Part shown: positions 36,578-47,371 of the stretch, in pieces
Numbering within the stretch: the first letter of the stretch is position 1
Layout of the letters: every line of letters starts with the position of its first letter
DNA from: Drechslerella dactyloides
Taxonomy: Eukaryota; Ascomycota; Orbiliomycetes; Orbiliales; Orbiliaceae
Assembly (NCBI GenBank): GCA_020064725.1
Contig: JAGTWJ010000003.1
Coordinates: 1,364,001-1,428,000 of the forward strand
Reading direction: 5' to 3'
Length of the DNA stretch: 64,000 nt
Translations under genes and position numbers: made by a program
Notes under the pieces: model-generated
The model's input: only the letters and a program-made list of their open reading frames with translations
Told to the model about the DNA's origin: nothing
Databases searched by the model: none

Positions 36578-37779
36578 AGAGGAGTTTTGGAAGAGGTTCT
36601 ATTTTTTCTTTGTGTATCATTTTATTCCCTTTGTCGGTGCTAATTTCCTTTGTTCGGGCATTCACTTATTCGAGTACTCCTTTTCAATATTACATGCTTG
36701 GATCGGAAGATTCCCCTTTTTGCATTCCATTTTTGTTATTGCGTCATATCAAAATTTCAAAAGAACTGTGGGGAGGGGTCTTTCCGGGATTTTGAACTGA
36801 TGTTTGAATCGCGAATGCAAGGTGGAGCTCAAAATCGCATTGATTCACACGTTTCCCATTTTTTTATCTACTTATTTATTTATTTCCCTTTCGGCATCAT
36901 TTCCTATAAAATTACATCTAGTCGAGTCGAATTGTATGTACAGAGTATACAAACATCCAATCGTAGTATTCAAAGTTCGCGGGTGTATGTGCTATCTGGC
37001 GCCATGGCCGGCCGGGCCTAGCAGATGCAGCATATGTTAAATGCGCCACAGTTGCAATGCATGAACGGTGCACATGCATGCGATCGATGGCCGATCGAGA
37101 TCTCGGGATGAACACTCAACTTCAACGGTACTATGCCTTATCTCCGAGCTGCTTGCCAGATAAATGACCGGGGAGGCCGGTTGCATGCGTGCATCTGATT
37201 CGACGGCAGGCTGCGAGATTTGGACAGCTGTGGGGCTGGTCTGAAAACCGTCAAGATAGCAGCGGCTTGCCGCAACGCAAGAGAGAGCGACTTCCAACAT
37301 AGGAGACATTGCTCGAGGATAGTGTAACACTTTCTGAGAACAGGGCCTAGGGTACGTAAGTTGTAGAGAGCACCGCGTCGCAGCCTCTGCAGGCTCTGGT
37401 ACCGCCTCTGCGGTTTGATATCTAAACGGGGTTTTATTGCGATACACCGGCGGGATGGTGGCTATACCTACGGAGCGGGCCTTGCTTGCTCGCTGTACGT
37501 GATGAGGTTATAGGGCGCAATATGGATGGGTTTTCAGCATACGAACGCGTATTTATATACGTCTATAGGTGGTACGCGTGCATCTACAATATATGTGCCA
37601 AGCCCATGATATCATATCGAGAAGCAGTCTCTTTACAGCGTCTCGAAATCTTGCAACTGAACACATCTACCCCCCTACACCCTCCATCAAAGCCATACCA
37701 TCACGACTGATACCTCTACAACCTCCCTTTAAATCATCTAGAGTTCTCCTACCTACTGCATGTTATATACCCAGACGAC
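36578..37779. other. Intergenic region between vcx1 and mer3
   Basis: This holds the vcx1 3' UTR (AT-rich, T tracts near 36600 and 36860) and the mer3 promoter. No coding signal was seen. Confidence 0.55.
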
Positions 37780-40700
37780 ATGTCACGCAACCGCTTTAGT
37801 GACCTGAGCCAGGATCTGGTGTCATCGGGCTTCCCCACCGGTAACGGCCACCGCGGTCTCAGCAACATCAATCAGCCGCTGCAAGCACACCGGGGAATCT
37901 ACGATGTGACCATGTTCCAGGACTCGGAGCCTGATACCGAGTTCTTGTCGGTCGAGTCTCCGCCTCGCTCGCTCGGTACCTCGGAGTACTTTTCAAGACC
38001 ACCTGCATTTCAAAGAGCTGCTGGTATCGAATTCCGTGAGTATCCCGCCATAGTGCTGTACATACGCCGGACGCGGGGTCTAAACTATAACAACGGTGAT
38101 ATAGGACCTACCTCACAGGCTATGCATGTGCCTCAGAGCCAGCCGGTGCTTCCGTATCAGGAACCTTTCTTCCCTCCTCCCAGCCGTCACGGCCAGGTGC
38201 GAACTTCTGCTCCGATTTGGAGACAGCAGTTGATGGAATCTCCACTGCAAGCCGGCAGAATCATACCAGATATGGGTTCACCTCCCAATGTGGTCCCGGC
38301 GCCCGTTGACGGGTCGGTCTTCATTGGGAATTCGGGATCGAAGCCGCCGATGAGCCAGCCTTCATTCTTTGGTATCTAGACCCTCACGACGTCCCCTCTA
38401 GCGATGGTACGAAGGGGCATGTTGAGACTAACTTGTCTCGTTGGAGATCGATTTAAATATCGTTCCGGCATAGCTGAACCGAACACGCCAGTCAGACGAT
38501 CTAGCTCGTCTGATGAATTCGAGCTTTCCAGCCCGCTCGCCATGCCGCCACCGGCACCATCTCTCCAGGGAGTGCCTCCCCAATCCCAAGAACAAGGAAT
38601 ATATTCGACCTCAGCGTATCCACCCGCACCACGAGAGAACCCGCTGAAAGCCCTCCTAGCTAAAGTGAACCGATCACACGTGCTCGCCAACCCTATCGAT
38701 GAGTTCGACCTCCCGTCGACCCCGTCACGGCAGACGGCACGCAACTCTCCACGTCAGGCAATAACGCTATCCCACGCCCCGCTGATGGCCCAGGGCATCC
38801 CACTGGTACCCATCGACACGCTCCCCGCAAGATACCGCCCCATCTTCCCGTACAATGTCTTCAACGCAACGCAGTCAAAGTGCTTCGCCGCCGTCTTCAA
38901 CACCAGCGACAACCTGGTCCTCAGCGCCCCAACGGGCAGCGGCAAGACCGTCGTGATGGAGCTGGCCATCTGTCGGCTGATGGAGACGTTCGAGGCTGGT
39001 ACCTTCAAAATCATATACCAGGCGCCCACCAAGGCGTTATGCTCGGAGCGGAAGCGGGATTGGGAGCAGAAGTTCGCGCCGATGGGCTTGAAGTGCACGG
39101 AGTTGACCGGGGATACGCAGTTCAATCAACTTTCTGAAGTCAAGAATGGCGATTTGATCGTTACGACGCCCGAGAAGTGGGATTCGGTGACGAGACGGTG
39201 GTCGGACCATAAGAAGTTGCTGGGGCTCGTGAGGCTCTTTCTCGTGAGTATCGCTCTTCATTTATATGTCCATAAGGGATTGAGTGCATTCTCGGTTTCT
39301 GCATTCTCGGTTTCTGCATTCTCGGTTTCTGCATTCTCGGTTTCTGATACCGCTGAGCTCTATAGATTGACGAAGTCCATATCCTCAAGGAGGATCGAGG
39401 CGCAACGCTCGAAGTCGTTGTCAGCAGAATGAAGACAATCGGCTCACGGGTCCGCTTCATCGCGCTCAGCGCGACGGTCCCGAACTCGAAAGATATCGCA
39501 ACCTGGCTAGGCAGAGACAGCGAACGTCCGAGCATCCCAGCCCACGAAGAGCGGCTCGGCGAGGAGTTTCGCCCGGTGAAATTGGAGAAGATCGTTTACG
39601 GGTACCAGGCGAACCCGAACGATTTCGTATTTGATAAGTTCCTTGACGGCAAGATATACGAGGTCATCCAAAAGCACTCGCAAAGGAAGCCGGTCATGGT
39701 GTTCTGCGCCACGCGCAACATCTGCGTCTCGACGGCCAAGGTGCTGGCTGAGAAGTGGAACGGCGGGCACAGAGAGAAGCCTTGGCCGGCGCCGTTGACT
39801 ACCTTCTCCCTCCGTGATAAGGATTTACACGGTACGATTCCTATATGATGACTTTGCTAACTCAAGGCGTGCACTAACATTATCGAATGATGCAGCTACC
39901 GCAAAGGCCGGAGTTGCCTTCCACCATGCTGGCCTCGACGGTTCCGACAGAAGCATAATCGAAAGGCTGTTTCTAGAAAGCCACATCTCCGTGATCTGCT
40001 GCACGTCCACTTTGGCCGTCGGCGTGAATTTACCAACCCACCTCGTGGTGATCAAGAATACCGTCAGCTGGCAAGGCTGCCAGATGCGTGAATACCTGGA
40101 CCTCGAAGTTATGCAGATGGTCGGCAGAGCCGGTAGACCGCAGTTCGACACCACCGGCGTCGCTGTGATAATGACGAGGAAGGAGAAGAAGGACCGGTAT
40201 GACAGGATGATATCTGGGACTGAGAAACTCGAAAGCTGGTAAGCTGGGTATCGAGAGCCGATGATGTATGGCTGTTGCTAACTGCCTACGATCGTTTTGA
40301 ACAGTCTGCACCTAAATCTGACTGAGCATTTGGTACATATCCCTAATAATAATGCATTCCTATCATATATATCCCAGCTAACGGCTTTGGAAGAACGCTG
40401 AGATAGGTCTCGGAACAATCACAGACCTAGAATCGGCGAAGCAGTGGCTCCGCTCTACCTTCTTTTACATCCGCATGAAAGCAAACCCTGCGTTCTACGG
40501 GTTCAAAGCCGACATGATCGAAACCGAACTCGAGAATATAGTGGAAAGAGACATCGCGGCTCTCGAAGAAATGGGGTTCGTTGAATACCAGCAGTCTAAA
40601 CTAAAGTGTCTGGAGCCGGGCGATGCCATGGCGCGGTATTATATCAAATTCGAGACGATGAAGAACATCATGGAGCTGAAGGAGAAAGCGAAGGCATCTG

Positions 40701-43569
40701 AGATTGTAAGTTGCCTCGAGCGTATGAGACCTGTATGTGTCTGTGACTGGTCGCTGATATTGGTTTGATCGATATAGTTGACTTGTATCTCTGAAGCGGA
40801 CGAATTCAAAGAATTCCGCATACGGTCCGGAGAAAAGGCTGTCCTCAAGGAGATCAACAACTCGCCCAACATGAAATGGCCTGTGAAGGTTGATATTAGC
40901 AGCCCGTTCCACAAAGCTAATATTCTAATACAGGTTAGTATCACACAATAGTCGCTACGTGGTGCTGATGATGCTAACCGGACGTTACTTCAATAGTTTG
41001 AAATTGGCTGCATGGACTTCCCTACAACTGAAGGCTTGCAAAAGTACAGGGCAACGCTCCTACAAGATAAAGCAATGATCTTCCAGCAGCTGCACCGGCT
41101 CGTTAGATGCATTTGCGACATCAAAGTCTTCCTTCGAGATGCCGTCAGCTGCAGGAACGCCCTCGAGCTTGCGCGTTGCATCGAAGCTAAAGTTTGGGAA
41201 AACTCGCCGTCCATGCTGCTCCAGCTCGAAGGTCTCGGCGCAATTGGAGTCAGGAAATTCGTCAACAGCGATGTTAAAACGATCGAGCAGCTCGGCGCTT
41301 TGGAGGCCCATAGGATCGAGATGATTGCCAGTCGGAATCCCCCGTATGGCGCCAAGTTGAAGCACGATATCGCGGGGATACCACGGTTTCGGCTGTTCAC
41401 ACAAGTCACGAAGGTGAGTAAGCGCAGAATATACGTATTTTAAAAGACGCTAATCGCAAGCTCAGGTTCAAGCAAATCGTCAGGATCCAGTAAAGGTCAA
41501 CTTCCGGGTGGAGATCGGGGTCCTGAACGATCAGACTCCCGCGAAATGGCATGGGAAGCTATTACACTTATATTTTCTGGTAGAGAGGTCTGATGGCTAC
41601 TTGGTGGACTTCCGTCGAATGCCGTATGTGCTTCATAGGGATCTCATCTAATGTTTATAAGCTGACTTGAGAATTTAGCATACTCAAATTGTCCTCGAAC
41701 AAAGATGTCATGGTGCAAGCTGAGCTCACAGAACCTGGACAGAAGCTGATATGTCACATCGCCTGCGAGGAGATTGGTAAGTGTTGACCTGCAGGAGCCC
41801 TCAGAAACTTTGGGTTTGCTAACGTGGGTGACACAGTAAACACTTATAAAAGTACTGAGGTGGAGGTGGATGTCCAGAACTCGCAGTTTCCTACCAAGAG
41901 TAAGGAAGGTCCAATGTCGGCGTTTCTTCGCAAGCGAGCCGCTGTCCAATTGCAAGATCCCGAAGCTCAGGATGTGATAGACTTGACGGCGTCGCAAACG
42001 CCGATAGTGAACAAGCCGTTCAAGCCTCCTACTCGCGAGGATAGCAAGGCATCAGCTGAGTCCGATGATTTTGGGGGCGCCGAATTTGAGCGAGACTTGA
42101 TAGAATGTAAGGGACTACAGCTCTGGGTGATATATGTTATCTGGCTGACAGTGTGAAACTAGTGGGCACTCTTGGGGAAGACATCATGATTGATCCACCG
42201 CCGAAGCCTTCTCAACAGCTAAAATGGACACCTATCAACGAAACAGGGCCGATGCGAGATAATGATTCGCTTTTGGCACATATCAAGACGGAACCCGTAT
42301 ACAGAGATAGCCAGGATGCTGATGACGAACCCGAGGAATCCCAGCCAAGGCAGCGGCCGGACGGCAATTGGGACTGCAACCATCGCTGTTCCGACAAGAC
42401 TTCCTGTCGCCACCTGTGCTGCAGGGAGGGACTCGAACATAAGCCGAAACGGAAGCCAAAGGTCGCGCCGAAGAGGCCGGACTCCAGCCAGATGGCGCTG
42501 ACAGCCAAAAATCTCGACGGAACCGACAAAGGGAAGTCTCGTGAAAGGCCAGCAATGAAAGAATTCACACAGACGAAACCGGGACACAGTGTTCTTAGAA
42601 AACGGGTCTCGGACCTCGTCAGTGCTGCGAACAACTCGGTAGTGACAGTTATCGACCTGTCCAACGATGACGACGAGCCCGCATTCAAAGGCAATGGCGC
42701 AGACTCTATGCGCAGACTGAACGACCTTCACACCAAATCCCGAACGAGCAAACACGACGTCAAGCCTTTCAAACCATCTAAACTGAAATATGAAGACCAA
42801 CGTCACGACACCTCAGAGACGGTGAAGGCGAGAGCAAGCATATCCGATGAGCTTGCCGAGCTGCTAGCTGACGACGACAACGACTTCCCGACGATCTCCG
42901 AGATCATGGAAGAGTCTCGGAGGGACGAGGAGGCGAGGAAGCGGAAGAAAGAGGAGGAGAAATACGGCTTGGACGACACCTTGCTCGATAGTCTTGATAT
43001 ATATGTTGTGGATTGCGTTGATGGAGCTGTGGACGGCGAGGATGGCAGCACACACGATACCCAGGGAGTGGCGCCGGCTCAAGGTGTCATATCGAAACGC
43101 AAGCTGACGGCGCTCAGCGACACGGGTACCTTTGCTAGTATTAGGGGAGGCGAGGCCCAGAAAATTGAATTTGGTGGGTTCGAGCATCTTTCTCTCTGAT
43201 AGCCGCAGCTAACAGCATACAGGAGCACTGCCTTCATCGCCGCCTAAGAAAAAGCTGATGGAGGGAAATTTGGAGCCTTCATGGCCGTCGCCGCCGAATA
43301 AGAAGGCTAAATTTGATGCTACCTTGCAGCACATCGGCACCTCGACAAGATCGTCCAGCAAACATAACGTTTCCGGAGACCCAGTCTTTATGACTACTTC
43401 ATCGGAATCGAATTTGGCGGGCGATAGGGACAGCTCGCTGGCGGAGCATGCGAATCCTGATGCTGGGGGTTTCCAGCAGGCGATCGTTGAGACGGATGAG
43501 GGGAAGGAAAATGTGCTGGAGCAGGAACTTATGGACTTTTTGGGGGATTGTGTCGTTTTTGTCGATTGA
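37780..43569 (+). CDS. mer3: Meiotic DNA helicase Mer3/HFM1
   Basis: Fourteen exons: 37780-38035, 38105-38371, 38447-39243, 39366-39831, 39896-40238, 40305-40332, 40394-40705, 40778-40933, 40997-41413, 41466-41623, 41679-41776, 41837-42106, 42163-43173 and 43223-43569, giving 1641 residues. Mer3/HFM1 is a 3'-5' Ski2-like helicase that stabilises and extends D-loops so that crossovers form in meiosis. Visible parts are Walker A APTGSGKT (about 335), DEVH (442-445), SAT (about 475), GVNLP (about 638), QMVGRAGRPQFD (about 670-680), a winged-helix and Sec63 region (about 700-1090), and the HFM1-type cysteine knot CNHRCSDKTSCRHLCC (about 1260). The rest of the C-terminal third is disordered and acidic. 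Intron 2 (38372-38446) ends at a GAG acceptor with a good branch site; an upstream AG would give a 30-nt intron. Intron 3 carries a 15-bp minisatellite. The first 150 residues are disordered. Confidence 0.93.
39286..39345 (+). repeat. 15-bp minisatellite, four perfect copies, in mer3 intron 3
   Basis: The unit gcattctcggtttct occurs four times head to tail with no mismatch. It sits inside the 122-nt intron between the exons that carry helicase motifs Ib and II, about 20 nt before the acceptor. It makes this intron about twice as long as its neighbours. Confidence 0.95.
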
Positions 43570-43937
43570 TTTATCCGCATTCTGGGGGTATATCCCTTGT
43601 CGCTTTCGACACTGGTGGGTTAGATATTTTGGGGGGGGCTTCGGGGGCGCTTTGGTGGTGGTTTACACCTAGGTATTTGCTTTCTTTTACTCAGCGACTT
43701 GGCAGGACTATAACCTGCGGCGTCTGTATATAAGCGCGGAGGCCGGCTGTGCACTGTAGATATTGGTATGGGCGCCCTGCACCATTGAGGAACATGCTAT
43801 GCCCTGCAGCTGTGAACTGGAAATCGGCCCTGCGTTGCAGCTGTTGATTTATTTTCGCTGGATAGAAACTCGCAACGCCAAACGACCTGTTGCATTCTGA
43901 AACCTGCAAAGCGACGTCGCCATCGAACCATGAAGTC
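43570..43937. promoter_or_regulatory. Intergenic region mer3 / engB with TATA-like site
   Basis: Only 368 nt separate the mer3 stop from the next start, so the GTPase promoter must lie here or in the end of mer3. A TATATAAG element occurs near 43727, about 210 nt before the ATG. It is the best TATA candidate in the gap, but its use is not shown. Confidence 0.4.
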
Positions 43938-45097
43938 ATGAATACCGCCGTCCGGCCACTCGTCCGGCGTACGCGACGTCTACAGGGCGCAGAATGTAGC
44001 TTCTCCACGCAGACATGGCGAATGTATCCGCGCGTCCGCTCAAAAATGCGACCTGCCATCCCATCCGACACCTCTGCACCGTCGGCACCGCCAGTTTTAC
44101 CATCCGACGACGAAATATATACACCACAGGCAGCCGCACCTACTGCCACGAAACCAAAGTCGAAAACGAAGCCTGCATTATCGTCGAAATGGCTGCCAAC
44201 GAGGATCGACGACGTGTTCAAGCCGTCAAAGGCGGACGTGGCAGAGGGCTTCGTATTCCGACCTCCCGAGCCGACGATGACGTCGACGGCGTACCGGTGG
44301 GATACGGGTGTGCCGAGCGTGGAGGAGGCGCGGTACGCGCGGCGGTTCTTCGAGGGGTATCCTGTGCGGTTTCTGTGGGCGGCGGACGAGTTTGCGACGA
44401 TGCCGGACGGGGCGGTGCCCGAGGTCGCCTTTCTGGGTCGCAGTAACGTTGGTGTACGTATCTCCTCCCCTACCTCCTACTTATATTATACAACATGGAA
44501 GGTGTATTATATATCTTCTCAGTATGGTGGATGTGAGCTAATGTGGTGTGGGATTGCATGACGCGGGCGATGGCGTAGAAATCGTCGATTCTAAACGCGC
44601 TGATGCACGCGAAAGACATGGCGCGCACCTCGTCAAAGCCCGGCCGCACGCGCAAAATGAACGCCTTCAGCGTCGGCGGCGCGCGGCTGACGGTGCTGGA
44701 TATGCCGGGCTACGGCCACGGCTCGCATTCCTCGTGGGGAATGGAGATAATGTCCTACCTGCGCTCGCGCAAGCAGTTCCGCCGCGCCTTCTTGCTCATC
44801 GACGCGATGCACGGCGTGAAGGAGCTGGACCGGATGATTATTTCGTCGTTCGCGCAGATGGGGATTCCGTATCAGCTTGTGCTGTCCAAAGTTGACCGGC
44901 TGGAAGACACGCGGGGGAAGAAGAAGGTTGGGTTGAGCGAGATGTTTATGGAGGTGCAGGGTGCCATGCGGCGGGATGGCGGGCATGCTGGTCTGGGTGA
45001 GATATTGGCGACGTCGACGCAGCCGGTGAAGACGGGTGTTGGGGATTTGCGGTGGGCGGTGCTGAGGGCTGCTGGGCTGGAGGGAAAGCGGAGGTGA
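43938..45097 (+). CDS. Mitochondrial EngB/YihA-type ribosome-assembly GTPase
   Basis: Two exons, 43938-44453 and 44579-45097, give 344 residues. EngB GTPases act in maturation of the large ribosomal subunit; fungal copies are predicted to work on mitoribosomes. The intron falls exactly inside the P-loop, between GRSNVG (167-172) and KSS (173-175). Other GTPase signatures are the switch I region (TSSKPGRT), DMPGYG (G3, about 213), and LSKVDR for G4, where the usual Thr is Ser. The first 40 residues are Arg-rich without acid, fitting a mitochondrial presequence. The following 110 residues are a fungal extension with no visible fold. A TTG-initiated frame extends 16 codons upstream; the ATG at 43938 is preferred. 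It is convergent with the dnaJ gene 276 nt away. Confidence 0.9.
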
Positions 45098-45373
45098 CCG
45101 TACGTGATAATACTTGTGTACTATAGATAATTATATATTATGGGCGTGTATTATATTATAGATTGTGATAATGCATTGTGGCTTTCGAAGAGAAACTGGT
45201 ATGATGTTTCTATTACGTGTGCGTACTAACATGTGTGCCCGCCTGAGTCCTGCCCAACCGCTGACGCCAATTGCCTCCAGAAACCGCGTAGATATCGTAC
45301 AAAGTCGTCATGATACAGGTTACCAATGAGAAAAAAAAATGGAAGGAAAGGTGTGGAGTGTATGAGTAATTGA

Positions 45374-46479
45374 TCACTTGCTCTTCTTCGCCCGCTTGTT
45401 TCGTCCACCGCCACCGCCGTTGAGCCTCTGCTGCGCGGCGACGAATTCCTCTTCCGACGGCTCGGGCTCGACGCTCGTGCGCTTCTTGCCCTTCTTTGCG
45501 GCCGGCGCACCGTACTTTGCCTCGAGGTTGTCGAAGAAGCCTGTCATCCGGCCGTGCCGCTCGGTTTGGCGGCTCCGGATCAATGCTGCGAGCGGATGGT
45601 TCGGGTCATCTTCAGGATTACTCGCCTTCTTCTTCTTCGCGGCGACGGCTTTCTTCTTGGTACGGCTGGAGGAGGATGAAGCGGCAGGTTCTTCCTCCTC
45701 GTCGTCAACCTCCTCGACATCCGGTTGCTTGGCGCCGAAGAGCTTGTCGTAGACGCCGAGCTTTTTCGCGTATTCTTCCGCCTCCTTGCTTTCCTTCTCG
45801 GCGTTCTTGCGGCGCTGCTGGCGGGCTTTTTTGGGCTCGTTGACGTAGGCCTTGTGCGGCTGGACTTCGCCGGCTTTGATGGCGGCGTCGATGATCTTGC
45901 GGAAGCGGTCTTCGTCGGCGATCGGGTCGGAGAGCATGACGTGTTCGAAGAGGGCGTCCATGTCGCCTTCGACGTCCTCGAAGATGGAGAGCAGGTCTGC
46001 GCGTTCCTCGTCCGAGCCTTTCTCATCTCGAGTCAGCCCGTTCCGCAGATACTATCAATCATGATACCGCAATGTATGTATGAGATAGGGTGAGGTGTAA
46101 TACCCTGATAGGTCTTCTTGAACTCGGTCAGGGTGTCGCCGCTGACGACGTCCGCCCACATTTCGCGGTAGAAGCTCTCCCAGTCAAAGCCATCTTCGAA
46201 AACGTCGCCGGCGACGCCCTCGTCCGTGCGGCCGGTCCGGTCGTACCGCTTGCGCCGGGTTTCATCGCTGAGGACGGCGTACGCGAAGGCGACCTTTTGG
46301 AATTCGGCGTGCGCGGATGCCTTGTCTTCGGCGGCTGCCTTGTCGGGGTGGGTTTTGAGCGCGAGCTTGCGGTAGGCGGTGCGGATTTCGGCGTCGGTGG
46401 CGGTGGAGGGGACACCGAGAACGTCGTAGGGGTTGATGTCGTCGGGCGGGGCGTCGATGGTTATCTCGTCGGCTGACAT
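45374..46479 (-). CDS. J-domain co-chaperone, DNAJC9 type
   Basis: Two exons, 46479-46104 and 46017-45374, give 339 residues. The J domain spans about residues 16-85 with the HPD triad (KTHPDKAAA) that triggers Hsp70 ATPase. After it comes the DNAJC9-specific block: FDWESFYREMW, EFKKTYQGSDEERADLL, GDMDALFEHVML, IIDAAIKAGEV and the basic helix ARQQRRKNAEKESKEAEEYAKKLG. In animals this block binds histones H3-H4, so the protein is probably a nuclear histone chaperone that recruits Hsp70. The C-terminus is acidic then very Lys-rich, ending RNKRAKKSK, a likely nuclear signal. A TTG 33 codons upstream is in frame but the ATG at 46479 starts the conserved part. Its leader or promoter carries a degenerate 21/42-bp array. 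Confidence 0.9.
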
Positions 46480-47371
46480 TGTGGCCGTCTTGTCGTGATG
46501 TGATGTGTGGTTTGAGGTGTGTGGTGTGGGAGCTGGCGACGGCGTCGAGGGAGCTTGGGATAAACACGAGCGCGTCAATCACGCTTCCAGAAGAAGGAAG
46601 ACGGCGCCGACGGAAGCTATCCCAAAGAGGACTAGAAGTATCCTGAATGGGAGCGAAGACACCCGAGCAGGACATAAAAATCTCCTGAACGGGAGATGAC
46701 GATGAAAGAATCTTCCTAAACGGGCTTCAAATATTCCCAAGCAAGACTCAAAGCTCTCCTAATCGGGCCATCAAATAACCTGATTGAAATAAAACCACCT
46801 CGAACGGGTGACAAAATGCCCTGGAAGAGCGGACGATTGTCCCGAAGCGAAGATATAACACCCCCAAGAGAAGATGCGATCCCAATTGTAGTTACGGAGA
46901 CTCGAGATGGTAGCACAACGGGTGGAATCCGGCGAACGACGGAGTTGCCAGCTGCCAGCTTGGGAGCCGTGCAGAAGCCGCCTGCAGCCTGCCGACAGAC
47001 ACGAAACCACATGATATCACGTATCACGACTTTGACATCTTGACGCCGTCCTACGTATACTATATTTACTGAGCTCTCTGCGGGCAGGCAATTAATTGTG
47101 TCTGGCTGGCCGAAACCCGCCACGCGGCCGAGCTAGCGTAAATGTACAGCGCTGGAACTTGCCATCCAGCTGCATGCCGAACTCCGAGTCGCAGTGTCTT
47201 CCCGCGACCGGCATCGAGATCACAACCGCGCAGGCTCATCTAAAAGCAGCAACGGGTCTTGCGACGAGCCTTCCGCCTCCGACCTCCACATGCATACCCG
47301 CATGCCATAATCTAATTTATAGTCACCGTCTGTCGCGGCTATAGGTATATACAACCACGATCGCGATCGCG
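46480..47371. promoter_or_regulatory. Divergent intergenic region, dnaJ / MFS gene
   Basis: Two divergent genes start from this 892-nt stretch. Its left half is filled by an imperfect 21/42-bp array (46621-46875). The right half has no repeat and no coding signal. Confidence 0.55.
46621..46875. repeat. Degenerate 21-bp tandem array (42-bp higher order)
   Basis: CCTRAACGGG-like cores occur at about 46642, 46683, 46714, 46757 and 46799, most spaced about 42 nt. CCCRAGCRRGA-like half units fall between them (46663, 46736 and onward at 46818, 46840 and 46862). A-rich spacers separate the cores. The copies are too diverged to be a young microsatellite, yet the phase holds for about 250 nt. Read on the minus strand the array gives a seven-codon periodic, stop-interrupted peptide, so it is not a present-day gene. 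Confidence 0.6.

Noticed and set aside
38372..38401. 30-nt intron in mer3 ending at the CTCTAG acceptor
   Set aside because: It keeps the frame, but 30 nt is too short for this genome. The next frame-compatible acceptor at 38446 gives 75 nt and has an ACTAAC branch site 13 nt before the AG.
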